From a virus, in the IMG/VR virus record IMGVR_UViG_3300022188_000007, positions 62,001-126,000 of that record: a stretch of DNA of 64,000 bases; one strand, written 5' to 3'. The position numbers and the translations under genes were made by a program. Positions 31,801 to 36,317 of the stretch are shown one piece after another (the first letter of the stretch is position 1; each line of letters opens with the position of its first letter). The notes under the pieces are model-generated. The model ran no database searches. It worked only from the letters and a program-made list of their open reading frames with translations, and was not told where the DNA came from.

Positions 31801-34273
31801 GAAACAGCTTACTGACTACTGGCAGTCTGTGGGTAAGGCTGCTCCAAGTAAGTTTGCTGATGGAGGGAATGTCGATGAAGAAGAGCCTGTGATTGAGTGG
31901 GGACATACTACTGCTAAAGCTGTCATGGATAAATGGACAGCGGAAGCTAAAGATGCGGCTATGTATAGATCGTTACATGCTATGTCTAGTGCTGAAGATT
32001 TTGCATTAAAATTGGATAGAAATAAAAAAGCTAGAACCGACATGACCAGAATTCTAGCTGATAACGAATACTTAGATAAAGACACCCAAGAAGGGTATGA
32101 TTATTCATTTGATAAACACCGAGGATTAAGAATACTTACTGATGAAGATTCGGGGGTGAAGGTAGGTAGAGTAATTACTAAGTCATATCGTTCTGTAGAT
32201 GAAAGTTATAGACCTAGATCTATGGCAACTGTTAAGAAACAAGTACATGACCCATTTGCTATATCCGAAGATGCTTATTCTTCTGGCGCGCTTACTGATT
32301 TCTCCGAGAGATTATCTCTAGACAGTAACTATGGTAATGAGGCTTTTAGGTACCACGGTGAGGGCCGTGATATATGGAAGAATATGCAACGCTATAAGAA
32401 ATTATTTTATGGCTCTCCGGGTGAAAGTAAAGCATCTGAAGGGTATTTAGCAAAATTTCAAGCAGGCCAAAAGAACCTTGATAAAGTACGTTTAGTGATG
32501 AAGGTTTTAGAAGAAGGTGGTAATATTTATGATGACTCCAGACTTCAACAGAAAGTGGGCGGACCAGCTAGGTTAGAGGCTTTTGATTTTGGAGGTAAGA
32601 AAGGTACTGTAGATATACCTACTAGAAATTTCAAAAGAGCTGAACTACTTAAAGAATTACAAGCGTTATATGGGGATGAATCTCAAGGGGCCATCATTAG
32701 TGCTGAGAGGATAAAGAATGAAATCTCCGCTTTAAACGCGCAGAAAATAGAAACTTCTGATGGTACAGTGGAATACATAAGGGCAGATGAACAGAAATAT
32801 ACGTCTGTTTTACAGGATATTAAAGACGCCGCCGTAATTGCACGAGGTGAGTTAGATCCTAAAGGCAAAAATGCAAGAAGACGGGCTGTTACAAGAGCTC
32901 AGTCCCCTCTATTATATAATTATTCTAATACGCTACGGGACAAAGAATTGGCAAGAGCAGGGTTCCTAAAGCAGACTGGCCCACCGAAAGATTTTTCCGA
33001 CTTCGATAAAAAAGATATTCCAGATATGAAAAAATGGCTGGCTGCTGGAGATTATGGCTATGTAACTAGTGACACAGTGCAACGAATGAAGGACTTTATT
33101 ACGAGTGAGACATACAATGTGGGTGGTGTAGCTACTAGATCTATGCCAGTTAAACATTTTGGCGGTGTGGTAACACAAACTGGCCCAGTATTTGCTCAGA
33201 AAGGTGAATACATTATACCTAAAGGATTTAAAGATGGTACTTCGGGTTTGGGTGGTGTAACCTCCAGTCCAGCTTCCCAAGCTTTAACTTCAGGATCGAT
33301 GAGATTAGATGGTTCTGAGGTATTATCACAATTAAATAGTTTAAGTTTAAAGGTGGATAATACTACGGTTAAGGTAGACACTACTGAGGCAGCAAGTAGA
33401 CTATCATCTTCTATTAGTGATGCTTTTAGTGGTATAGAACCATTTAAAGTAGAAGATAAAACTCTATTAGTAGAAGATAAGGTTTTCTCAGTAGAAGATA
33501 AAAAGTTAACTGTGGAAGATAAAACTTTTACTATTGAAGATAAAACTTTTAAGGTAGAGGATAAAATTTTCTCAGTAGAAGATAAAAAGTTAACTGTGGA
33601 AGATAAAACTTTTACTATTGAAGATAAAACTTTTAAGGTAGAGGATAAAATTTTCTCAGTGGAAGACAAAAAATTAACCGTGGAAGACAAGGTTTTTACT
33701 ATTGAGGATAAGGTTTTTAAGGTAGAGGATAAAATTTTCTCAGTGGAAGACAAAAAATTAACCGTGGAAGACAAGGTTTTTACTATTGAGGATAAGGTTT
33801 TTAAGGTAGAGGATAAAGTACTAACAATAGATGCTTCTAATATTTCAGTAGATATCGGCGATGCAGAGGCTAGATTAGCTTCAGCGATTAGCAATGCGAT
33901 TAGTAGTGCGGTAGTTAATATAAAAGTTGAGGCCCCTACTACTGGAGGGTCAGTCGGCGCGGATAAATTCGATCAGTTAGCCCAAACAGTATCAGATGTA
34001 AACGATAAACTTATAAGTAGTTCTGTGATTATGGAGAGTAGAGTGAAGATTTTAGAAGGGGGTATAGACTTAGTTGTGGATGAAAGCGTGGAAAAAAAAC
34101 TAGCTTCTAAATTGATGAGTATTAATGAAAGTGTAACAGGGGCTCTCTTGAGTGTAGATACTGTAGCTAATAATGTAACCACTCAAATAGATAGTATAAG
34201 ACGTGAGTCTAACGAAATAAAATATCTAGCACATATGGCTTTAAATGCTAGAGGTTCAGGAAATATAACTTAA
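10868..34273 (+). CDS. Giant multidomain tail tape measure protein with RNA polymerase-like and nuclease modules
   Basis: One uninterrupted 7801-codon frame starts at TTG (10868) with AGGGGGG nine bases upstream; an in-frame stop at 10808 excludes a longer start. Residues 1-1300 are helical and coiled, ending in a Gly-rich linker (RPGGGGVG, about 1301-1308). Residues about 1310-3170 contain the RNA polymerase beta-prime-like site (D2433-F-D2435-G-D2437). A second Gly/Pro linker (about 3172-3185) leads to a PD-(D/E)XK nuclease (about 3295-3440). A TP901-type tape-measure core is at about 3965-4200, with hydrophobic segments near 3973, 4303-4318 and 4498-4515. Long helical stretches follow, then tape-measure C-terminal motifs (GGRIFGEGG..LSPGEFVIR at about 6376-6400, several ADGG boxes, GEYIIPKGF), a VEDK heptad array and a helical end. 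It sits after chaperone genes and before hub genes, as tape measures do. The tape measure call is firm; the enzymatic activities are inferred. Confidence 0.9.
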   Translation: MVKKYIFEHASNESKTSSKSGGSKGVAVVELSKSDQANQKKVHDGLREIKEVLKKQTKDTSSSALMRMLEKVIKASGQSSKISSAELKTLATAFANELSRKGFGGSGSATVSGPQGKALDPNIIAKAISNQIAPALKSVFKSLETKDIKIDPKSQEALRKAMESSVSDIIPSKFYKVINDLNSTLTSVLALSKTSLKAFNSAKGMASDKGGLEVKEITGFYTNLKKGSSELKTLVGHISSLVREADKLPAELRAAAKGMIDAAREAKDKTVRGARAVREGAQVPQAKLVKEVTKLLASEIKKHTTGSTNPAVNNLIKALDTFSSSADELTKLTKALDNFGKSIGSLQSDGGVDLKGLQGVLGKLEKTISAIPTEIKGGAVKSDEWKDFIDQANKVINTVKTLVVKIQLPKDEIDRFVKQLPGEFDVVANIDISNVPKAIKEITKPVGIPVKTIFSADDIQRRLRYEHPEISVTQRITTVHKQVEEYQSSKSGKAVKEVSLPNAKSEAVKFSKDLNTSVNNLIKVLEGLSKVHATAYGKPVAQGSAGDIASDRISELIHKIQDKRGNTSQLREYVDKTQGHAHKTGILSQAARDGIKEVYEILHSTTDDVFNSVKKSSDQATKNLESVSKAFDAVNKSSKQMADTAKNNLAQTQPSTIPSSRHGATSVNTARQAPASTQKEVYKYFEGNITPGKTANIDAGKKLNLGEDSRKIVQEHVSGLANSLLDLQSYMVSTLEKEFAKVRKESNSGKDWRIVGKTDTGSISDYFKLTEGYNQKTSGNEYSFKIADVKNLKRVTGSKTNDPTALISKFKEGVFKELLAKNEATIAESIGRWMKRFSESDISSWKGLDSSTARQLADIKSTHDKGQGTAPSKRMVEAIKGLGATDPSALNRIFEKTISDIEATRRLGERKYGSSVLVKKIAIPAAKLSATGAATIDTATGSKRIIPKFATYKTGFEKVFESLQKTKTFDVEQDYQGKVRKLGIRPSGTQFEEANKVAKAMLIDLSRVKDIVNATGQTTVDSGAVRADLAKQLETSVVLKAGKLEKSKHVTSASDVLAKIDKSIYAEFASGTKTMEEFIAATSKAGVSAYDLVKGMESIDFQNIYQIFQKILEGTDSVSSPLKAVGKNPDFSKSVRDLESYIGKMVGTIPIADPSRPRRASHQEKVINLMSMTSPIYSQKGKVGTQGLTAEGQKQFLRDLNLSLREFVRDTAILKDAGMGQGRLPADVRTLSSLGVPESQAGTISEYRKDGRNENTKYLAALNATTVKMYSDSLSEMAPFGAQFQQLGRNISNTTNAMAYRPGGGGVGTDFPSLRSERETKLISGGRYGDKGYGFNVIAELRNTASTFEDQIVISGKLADVLTSVTKTIVQPDKLGRLNLVGSDGQVSSSQEGRVGDIKPDQQLIGAIETANKVFQDVLGVKQEYRGRADNALIKEVTSALTTVRGKDVQVQSAKIAETFFNHYGRKFTTRYGSKGVSITAPGGTGELTGKQLKDLYADKKVKVLSKSERATAGLGTVALPKSMGQLVQEIYKEYAKELGLSNADLDESRKALINSGNKFMLSMFTDSSLGVVPEGKDVKAQQTLFTKTKKALAKLDFDLAKDISGIEGLIEVYKGMDGSKLYEEKPIDIRISSHGIAKRGLQAENLEAIMNNVIDAGVAGSTSLKTKFDPSTYKRLLGTEEDTTGKFPSLSEISKALGFESQGNPKKRGLLVKDMMKLLKSRNVPGTEDKLLAQAGKLADLEIGSSFYSDMRDEFGKSRKSLIGPKFVEVIEDPNANPAWSETDIKKQVAGQKINIPAFGAYATVFGEQSQFIKQMTSSIPLDSKKHWEYLKALQVLNDDSSEMATQLLSSAQEVDVSSLRTFTKSTGKFVSRASMSNITEMPEEDQERVLNDTILDIAKFPGAMNLKIPSTKDPSKRESFYVPGALARTTYPEPSLAGERGLDMTARRLQAVVNAAKNVDEVAGQSDESGSKKLWNTVGRIKKRLAGYRGRVKGIVGESPGTKQLTSGEVGELEGILSTLLVTLDQSSADERMLYKNQQHLKGGTRGDVIRAFKDNKSGEGKSQAQVYQTTIDQAVDQLIGPQGSPDPKNPQWASRYDKQANVLGGKAYNAGLASVEQFAKSLNVQPSDSEDDLKKALQSLERAKIEYYNTLATSALGKTGSVQEFLFNRKMPAVMGKAINATVDKTEDLDNFSKELLSISSSAGGIGVDLSALEEASENIKKIKIEHAENVESARSKGMPVLTQHQVGIPESYASKLPTNFARRYEVDGGTVQELKKPIFEKSNLAKMLDYREEIQGALDNVAPGMRSKMEAYLESELSPYLESMRFPVTGVASIQPYEAKLLKQGEGRQMTKHTLMAPGMPEIDMGKFDAAKKQVDSVIDELTEQRKLEYKEESPDLERINQLTATIAALDKAISDVIPKFIAVQQNLDFDGDQIQLHAAKTALARQEISQHFKTITDYDKQGGTTAQALRDQSTYKALIPSTEKYTLAEQQIAFSKKFPEKEGFGFMTKPFLTEGLDYLKPQEQLDILSTFPGAGGTENTPLTVLNNLLPELFRNEKHMAKIAMTLQAVKPEAGKDTASSQALLNALAKMKPVEDQPSSGREKAVFEEGIKTKLYDTKMTNAINANFFKLNTGQDTEALNRQLKLFERNLGYGGGVIRQGAQYEPTANLASRFPLDLKSMGNTMGEELHTMMNEFLRVGVQKGLDVKHAGETPIATEMANLISKGSPGVSSLIEKINAGEGSYGDLTDFAEANKKSLGRRLGGMSTEDLYLDAASIAGGRGESTTKLDPGNREELKEYITKSIGFEGFLHELSNQVIEAAHEGLMKSVSAWSDTKKQKEFKGSSAEDYVKASIRKQLKGDGINILDSAESPLMPLYKMRTSGASGYQQRGLYQDKYGDVEAPELEGIFQGKEADAYAAKYKEAKAVAKNIQDALIDFSSNKGGNKKGSYSMLLESSIENIYADQKEIMKLVQEMTLEKDRTSSSVMDRLSGDAPMHGFAREALGKKNSKTQKEFLEKYSRIVGVPSLGQESTALLKQEYLPQAAFLANAEKGPAPLQGETTDGAYQDILDAHDKAVDKLKEQYLADAIVIAQTDNILKAAKTKTGEATFLTQLLPTSKGDYASKSYDDRRQRISQIAKEKVQRANFEQLTHPRGLERDAFGRSMPSGGGPGGPGALSVGGTGPIVDVNIASVAEGVGVFLGRAAGMAKTTEDTSPRFTISEELEKKLVRAEEIVDEITGGLNKATGDSFANKYRASGLKGGQGLDQINEIKKQMQGIKAGRKARDILDSSSLLGTGIHAKLEDSYKKEYITERPVRYDSVAGEISGTVDAIKYDDNEIATHIVDIKTTSQKNYDDLKQAVARFQEKTGKETPTLDEIKDYVGKNLKDSKLGDVASQLNLYLAATSEDAKASAHFYSRTNPDQEPIKLDQFFDKERLDNDVAAVGQARREIKLEGGSFAKTASYTEAEEIEVLLKKKEVAEATIAELIATSTEYYTLVTKQGLRARKNLPSTGGLSDKSLNMIGTRAREFQAQSVKFDDMVTANPIAEGRETYKVHQNLNVLHERAKYFQQKEGYETSGPRFDKMHPQIQERVTEHGEKGPGGAAFSALVTELKDTGKIEGGEINAAWKAYRLAVGDYFVKKMAAARKELDNTDPGADNIVNVFGAYQKSVQAFQDFAKHGLGKPTDIYTYNKQYLHAESARGAGIYMDSAALQKKASQPLGEDPTLRNIFQNMTNLEGDSVPIPRDSVRAALEDLMDMDRSLINLYTNAEKVAHMGKDINLGWNFDKVKGGLSRLRAALDLQLKQPVGELYNEDQITYLRTVLKELKGLETIYISLDLDTDSFKNPTGEYKFPTLVPVPKQLSRDQQSAMHYQNIEKIKGHYRTPEAEGGAREGDSFVYNAKTFGPSGKQMDNQRFVISKYGEAINSAGKSVPILKSRLDNLNKSLVDGNRTFSVAIERVVKWGAAATLVYGGLSYIKDAVKHMSDVETAMARLQMVMNPLTTDFDSLQKAALGFAKQYGVETTDVLGSMKVFAQQGLSQGEVEERTQTSTLAANVTTLSAVDATEALTAAMKVFRAEGESSMRFLDSWSQVEARAAITAGDLADAIKKSASAGRNAGFTFDELNGMVAAIGSTTRQTGKEVGTSLRFIFRRISADKGPKALKGVGVATTTPKGTLRPGYKVLEDLAGKWEELEQAQKLSIAQAIGGTRQYNQVLVLMDNWDQVVKSTTDSMNAKGSAERRNLKLMKTYSKQLEQTKAVFSALKVEVGKVVLPSFKAGLTGIRGLVEAVNNVPASFKLAGAGMVLFVGYITKGAEALNTIMSLVDRTKLSFSALKDDFSKGIDKGMFEVFGKGTPELDSDLFGLSKLSDTGTVNIDDMESSLGKLAFGALSAGQAFNKFAGIVGSDSASAVSAVGKYVTAFGALVEKTGTGISLIPGIPGPVDEAVGVATSFTGKAIKGTGGAFDFVGDKVGKGAQSWMEGFASQNTSAMKSMAPLLGTLGGIALLAPTIIDAFKNLTQSATDYKDEQLNRLEVDAKEIDSLQGLITSYKNLQDQKEKITRLSDPKVQAKGIKRGEYKSPILEKIDALKATRTFDSNLGAMDPSMIAGFDEFGRVILSNTANLTGYLEELKRAKTVTLALSKLKIAARFTDDLTETGGNQEWKQQVKSLAAEFPLIGEMLAKNITVGPKKALEVIREELDQLLAAKAEAPMSTAFDSDIERSLTAHAKVLKTFSATYAELGKTLSSISTEGATVTDIADLYKSPDALKTFDLQAAYEDKYQIAEVRGTVSGRDIAASKVLRTQSSGLGSYIEASSVLTEANLFSAGRLPRKPKKDGTIGASDNDLVTLNKNFAEKYGIATGQATLKIGKDHKLFLEFIDALTTTPTTKEFSQAEIEAAARAFFPVDEILQKAQISVTKLNTFVAGASAGILGVSEKKLNTRQFDLGERFYDQIPTNVLLQTEKGYNTKTGTFGKQDYKEDYSSDFIDKYYDPLQKYNTAKSALGGDNASLDASVLGGLAEQLRGLQDILKNNSIAFQYRAAIEDLNKALYEGARATRKSILVEQERQKVDKHTAGFMRGKTKGVASIDQGVTNYKDLNDQQRASLMFKDYDALAKKILVQETSIEGLIGQSKSVASTYADIQEIGKAPEGFDAIMTRGRNVELMSIMDKVDNDKGAAQISMRVSELKSPLEGILANTDIMAANTYGRPGDIKRAAATAEENLVIAEQRKLAGKGPLDNTVDNKTDPVKTFKSLQKLMTIRDAAAKEGDTVTVRALDNTLADSYGRALKVYGMKDFARLTKLVAPTKFFSSNNKELVASRASALAQKGIGTTPDRMMQSIESAKMAKAALRTQSFIDKLTAFKAPEKEIERAKNRQWYVPSKEVRDYEKAYATDPSKPLINPKIFEKALIAGAILPAFQGKSLGEKRTTIEDQINRLQKQKDNYPKEGKEAEKLGIDKKIEGYQKILTDDLDPQQFVTSTLQGLSTTALAAYEGVGIFGGSQSDKENMAAVGAGLFVIMKSLESRIGKDNMPQYFKDFSKEAVDKIKIAVETGDYSDMANDLGKKTKKFLKGFNKSMEAQTEKAEDAGIDPEKDIRERRKRLKKLNATLDLESTTKSLNEVTDVGSNNLLRGLEAIAVVMTAQAVGGWKSKKGETAARVKDGVNVAKQQGLASLAYSEKNAAAVDAYIGKLVLTQKELAEKKGPDGGAINIVMDVMEDFKTSLTLAAAEGKTLEEAMSGLQDKIGDTKVFTGIYTDVAKLIGAMENFRAELQKSFTTFDDKRLLDPTRSLKGELLGFGGETTLPIGRRDMSTQQRAYAGGSDSLRSSFAVMSKGILIQEAQIKTLGFVRSQIADTEQNIDFGTKYGTSDSQLEAWEMHLKGLEGTLANLQNVTTLTSQQLQALGTSMRGAIKYSEAINKLNDALADVSVEHAVTGITGLKTYFDSFEVLLGGSDPLAAQPVSPEQERMGAKVGVRLVSGESTSMDIERAQLLTEIKNATDSKSRTAASIKLGDLDEKYRRLGIDKEQQVENQRLGSTMKPYEDFYRNMEGLLGSNELNDKQYGEISGVKNEFKEAMKRATEKIPIDEAIAQLEGQKDNLGANQFKEAMKELVAMKATGTTQVYRGMDRTKDWQGIMSRVMAGYDKEIDAYKAATGTTDLDTSLENMVTNPLVNVIGMSNLLLAELVTHFVDKKTAADILNGPQKKELEPDYLFSSIVPDKKVVLAEAQDFLKGISINPADNLKTQPYDFNNDNIDPNRGRPTLFGRPVGPISKDALGLPPIQDKVVPPPPTEVELAAKKHPRFKEMETYVKNISLDPIANLKTEPFGPNSEQDNSQIVAVNELQLVTLKKIATSLSSNGSGDSTEPTTKAAGGRIFGEGGPREDKVPAYLSPGEFVIRAAAAQRLGYENLDVMNKKGQVPVAFESGGSLNQRHITQAHQYFVDPDAVLPPEFNPESELYNKGITGKYIDLRKSMLSEEQREAVAGISTLKGLYNTFSDMAGNDEDKLNSLFPEDIMPVMERFEENKKAQEEKGILGWMKGKLKTKNKATAGARAVTGLDKAELLKEISTYADGGRTISTVTGKPIPTAEETEEGMAKMREALGFVASVGHPITSIPTSIYGMYQGFKEKGLSAQPAVEGFGGLELLNYIPQAKRLGKMKTILSKGFGRYFDNAGDVNDYFDITGKLGGKLTSSHGDDFDALLASENTFEEGGLSLWDKLLGKQFDPTERWKGKKLPSGMGKFDKPEVTKKLEDEIKATKRHDVHSFSFLREKHGFVKALQLYGAGSRLQEGADILKKADGGKIRSFIGDSTGVAEVGEELFNERINAPVLTRSVASMIKSEFGTSDVGNNQLGAPVDKLMGTSFDPSATMLKDSRAFTAVGNNIKSYASTADFNTGRAKSDKLKGNIGKGNIIPGMDGLTSIYDGFLTSKYNSPFLSQEEQSNNRAWYEATREQEITNKQKYELLGDAKTDADRKQLTDYWQSVGKAAPSKFADGGNVDEEEPVIEWGHTTAKAVMDKWTAEAKDAAMYRSLHAMSSAEDFALKLDRNKKARTDMTRILADNEYLDKDTQEGYDYSFDKHRGLRILTDEDSGVKVGRVITKSYRSVDESYRPRSMATVKKQVHDPFAISEDAYSSGALTDFSERLSLDSNYGNEAFRYHGEGRDIWKNMQRYKKLFYGSPGESKASEGYLAKFQAGQKNLDKVRLVMKVLEEGGNIYDDSRLQQKVGGPARLEAFDFGGKKGTVDIPTRNFKRAELLKELQALYGDESQGAIISAERIKNEISALNAQKIETSDGTVEYIRADEQKYTSVLQDIKDAAVIARGELDPKGKNARRRAVTRAQSPLLYNYSNTLRDKELARAGFLKQTGPPKDFSDFDKKDIPDMKKWLAAGDYGYVTSDTVQRMKDFITSETYNVGGVATRSMPVKHFGGVVTQTGPVFAQKGEYIIPKGFKDGTSGLGGVTSSPASQALTSGSMRLDGSEVLSQLNSLSLKVDNTTVKVDTTEAASRLSSSISDAFSGIEPFKVEDKTLLVEDKVFSVEDKKLTVEDKTFTIEDKTFKVEDKIFSVEDKKLTVEDKTFTIEDKTFKVEDKIFSVEDKKLTVEDKVFTIEDKVFKVEDKIFSVEDKKLTVEDKVFTIEDKVFKVEDKVLTIDASNISVDIGDAEARLASAISNAISSAVVNIKVEAPTTGGSVGADKFDQLAQTVSDVNDKLISSSVIMESRVKILEGGIDLVVDESVEKKLASKLMSINESVTGALLSVDTVANNVTTQIDSIRRESNEIKYLAHMALNARGSGNIT
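17852..19020 (+). other. RNA polymerase beta-prime-like catalytic barrel inside the tape measure protein
   Basis: NLDFDGDQIQLH (residues 2431-2442) matches the universal beta-prime active-site signature NADFDGDQMAVH at N, D, F, D, G, D, Q and H; the three Asp are the magnesium ligands of two-barrel RNA polymerases. Upstream, MRFPVTG places R2329-x-P2331 like the R-x-P of the beta-prime NRAPT element. The R-to-D distance is 104 instead of about 35, explained by a charged helical insert of about 60 residues. Downstream, LDVKHAGET (K2712) resembles the K-x-G-type segment that follows in single-chain enzymes of the YonO and crAss-like virion polymerase group. The beta-like barrel with its lysines was not located with certainty. 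The domain is bounded by Gly-rich linkers. Confidence 0.7.
20750..21180 (+). other. PD-(D/E)XK (RecB/Cas4-like) nuclease domain inside the tape measure protein
   Basis: All signature elements appear in order and spacing: G-T-G-I-H3303 helix, SGTVD3334 (first Asp), HIVD3349-I-K3351-T (the D-x-K pair), and a helix with Q3401-L-N-L-Y3405. This H, D, DxK, QxxxY set is that of RecB/Cas4/lambda-exonuclease-related DNA nucleases and looks catalytically intact. It begins about 120 residues after a Gly/Pro linker that ends the polymerase-like module and lies about 560 residues before the tape-measure core. Possible jobs are host DNA attack on entry or processing of the phage genome end; neither is shown by the sequence. 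Confidence 0.8.
22760..23560 (+). other. TP901-type tape measure core domain
   Basis: A hydrophobic segment (KWGAAATLVYGGLSYI) leads into MSDVETAMARLQMV (from residue 3989). The conserved features of phage tail tape measure domains follow: a FAKQYGV helix, TLAANVTTLSAVDATEAL, KKSASAGRNAGFTFDELNGM, TTRQTGKEVGTSLRFIFRRI and LSIAQAIGGTRQYNQV. This is the most recognisable part of the giant protein and fixes its identity as a tape measure. Confidence 0.9.
33443..33832 (+). repeat. Tandem VEDK heptad array (21-bp units in 84-bp higher-order blocks)
   Basis: About nineteen 7-residue units of the form x-[FL]-x-[VI]-E-D-K lie near the C-terminus of the tape measure protein. Four 28-residue blocks (33482-33565, 33566-33649, 33650-33733, 33734-33817) each run FSVEDK, LTVEDK, FTIEDK, FKVEDK. 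Blocks 1 and 2 differ only at their first base and blocks 3 and 4 are identical, while the pairs differ at many silent sites and some residues. This shows recent local duplication on top of an older one. The units probably form beta strands or a solenoid. Confidence 0.95.
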
Positions 34274-34289
34274 AGGGAAATGTATAAAT

Positions 34290-36314
34290 ATGGGAAATAA
34301 TCCACCATGTATAGATAGTTTTTGGGCCGCATATGGCGATTCTTCATTATTGATTGAAATCCCCCCTCAAGGTCCTACTGGTAGTATCGCCGCAGATGTA
34401 CTAGGTACTTATAGTATCCCGGCTGCGGCCAATTCTAATATTGGGGGAAATTTACAAGGTCTAGATATAAAACATATGGATGCTATGGCAGTTATTAATC
34501 TCTCGTTACTTGAAGAGATGGCTGATCGCTCTGGGGGGATGTTTGAAGCAATAGTTAATAATTCTGGTGAAGTCGAGTTTGTAGAAATAGGTAAAGGTAC
34601 TGCTAATTTAAGTGATATATACTATCAAGTACAGACATTTTCATATGTAGAGCCGTGTAAAGGTGTATTAGTACGAGGCGGCCAAATAATGCCTACGTGG
34701 AAAGAAATGAATTGGCAATATATTTGGGGTGATGGTACAAGTAAGGATGTACATCATACTACCCAGATGGTAACTAATTGTATGTACGATAATTTTAGTA
34801 CCCATGCTACTATAACTTTTAATGATCCACACTTAGATAATAGTTCTTATAATGACGGTATCGACAATCTATATGATGTAACAAGTCCGTGGGATAAGAT
34901 TATAGGTTATGCTCGATTTATAGATTGCCCTAACGCTACCCCGTCTACTAAGATAACCTTAGATACATCTACTACTATACCTATAGAGGTTGGAGGTAGA
35001 ACAAATAAAGGCCCTAATATGGGGACATTAAAACCCCGTCCTTCTCATGACCCTAATTCTGCTGATACTGCTGAGTGCTGGCAATGGATGGAGGGTGACT
35101 CTATAGGGAGTACATCAGATGGGGTAATAATAAATTTACCAGAGTCTCTTCGTTTTGAGGATGTATCTGGCCATAAAGTAGATAAATTTGTTAAAGTAGC
35201 AGAAGTTTTGCTTATAGGTAGAGAACTTTCTATGCTACATTCTGGGGCCCTAGATGATTCAACTGCAGTTAGTCAGGACCCTATAGATACCAATACATTA
35301 GCCCTAATTTCAGAAGATAATATGAATCAAATCATCTTTAGACTCGAAGAGGGGAAACATTATGCTATTCTTTATAAAGAGGACGGTGATTTTAAACAAC
35401 CCTATATTCTATTTGCAAAGGATGCTAGGCCTAATGAACCCAAAACGTACGGTCAGGACACCAAATATATAGTTAGTCAGTATGGGGAATCAGGGTACTT
35501 TAAGGCTGGTGAGACAGGAGTGGGGACAATATTCCCAGTAGCAGGTAATAGAGGTATATTAGTACAACAAATATACGCTCTAGTGGATTTAGACACCCCA
35601 TCTATATCAATATATGACCCTGAACAACCAGGAGCTGTAGGTGCCGCTTCTAAAGCTTTAGATTTAGCTAATGCCTTAGAGTATTGGGTTACTCCAATAA
35701 TGGTAACTGAACTACCACCTTCAATATCATTTAATGGCTCACCAATAGATCAAAAACCTTCTAAAGCAGATAATGATCCTACAACTGCCCAAGTCTTTGA
35801 TGATACTCCTCTTGAAGTAGCGTATGATCAAATGGATGGAGGTGGTGGGGTAGAGCTTACTCTACCGTTCTTTAATGATCCTTCTGATGACGTTAAATTA
35901 GATAGTTTATCGGGGGCTTTATATGATTTTATGAACGCTGGTACTGGATTGGATACTACTTATGTATGTGGTCCGGATACCGATGTTACTTTAGGGGAGG
36001 CTGGTCCCGCCGGCGGAATAGTGAATAGTATTTCATACTCTTACACCGATAGTGGGTCTTATACCGTCTCTGTTAATGAGGGCCCTAGACTAGTAAAAAA
36101 TTTTTCAGGTGGAGGGCCTTCTGGACCAACAATGAAGGCATCAGATAATTTTAGTTCAAGAGGAACGATCATAGATACTCTTGGGAATGGGATGTTTTTT
36201 AAAGTTAGAATAGATGGCTATGGGGAACGTATAGCTATAAACATGTCACCTTCAATTATAAAAATAGGTGATGTAGTACAGTGTACTGTACATAATAATC
36301 CAGTGGAGGCATAA
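34290..36314 (+). CDS. Tail hub / baseplate protein with C-terminal OB-like domain
   Basis: This is a 674-aa protein directly after the tape measure gene, with a ribosome site AAAGGGA. The segment GGMFEAIVNNSGEVEFVEIG (about 82-101), followed by a beta domain, resembles the hub fold shared by gpD/gp27-type tail proteins. The C-terminal 70 residues (SSRGTIIDTLGNGMFFKVRI...IGDVVQCTVHNN) look like the OB-fold barrel found in hub spikes. Position after the tape measure supports a role at the tail tip. The hub assignment is moderately supported. No peptidase or lysozyme motif was seen. Confidence 0.5.
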   Translation: MGNNPPCIDSFWAAYGDSSLLIEIPPQGPTGSIAADVLGTYSIPAAANSNIGGNLQGLDIKHMDAMAVINLSLLEEMADRSGGMFEAIVNNSGEVEFVEIGKGTANLSDIYYQVQTFSYVEPCKGVLVRGGQIMPTWKEMNWQYIWGDGTSKDVHHTTQMVTNCMYDNFSTHATITFNDPHLDNSSYNDGIDNLYDVTSPWDKIIGYARFIDCPNATPSTKITLDTSTTIPIEVGGRTNKGPNMGTLKPRPSHDPNSADTAECWQWMEGDSIGSTSDGVIINLPESLRFEDVSGHKVDKFVKVAEVLLIGRELSMLHSGALDDSTAVSQDPIDTNTLALISEDNMNQIIFRLEEGKHYAILYKEDGDFKQPYILFAKDARPNEPKTYGQDTKYIVSQYGESGYFKAGETGVGTIFPVAGNRGILVQQIYALVDLDTPSISIYDPEQPGAVGAASKALDLANALEYWVTPIMVTELPPSISFNGSPIDQKPSKADNDPTTAQVFDDTPLEVAYDQMDGGGGVELTLPFFNDPSDDVKLDSLSGALYDFMNAGTGLDTTYVCGPDTDVTLGEAGPAGGIVNSISYSYTDSGSYTVSVNEGPRLVKNFSGGGPSGPTMKASDNFSSRGTIIDTLGNGMFFKVRIDGYGERIAINMSPSIIKIGDVVQCTVHNNPVEA

Positions 36315-36317
36315 AAA

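Noticed and set aside
33482-33817. Regular 21- and 84-bp spacing that could suggest a CRISPR array
   Set aside because: There are no unique spacers between repeats. The units are in frame and encode a continuous peptide in the tape measure gene.
33196-33894. A 232-codon open frame on the minus strand across the VEDK repeat
   Set aside because: It is the mirror of the repeat array, giving SST-rich repeats, lies inside the tape measure gene and has no ribosome site. It is a composition effect.
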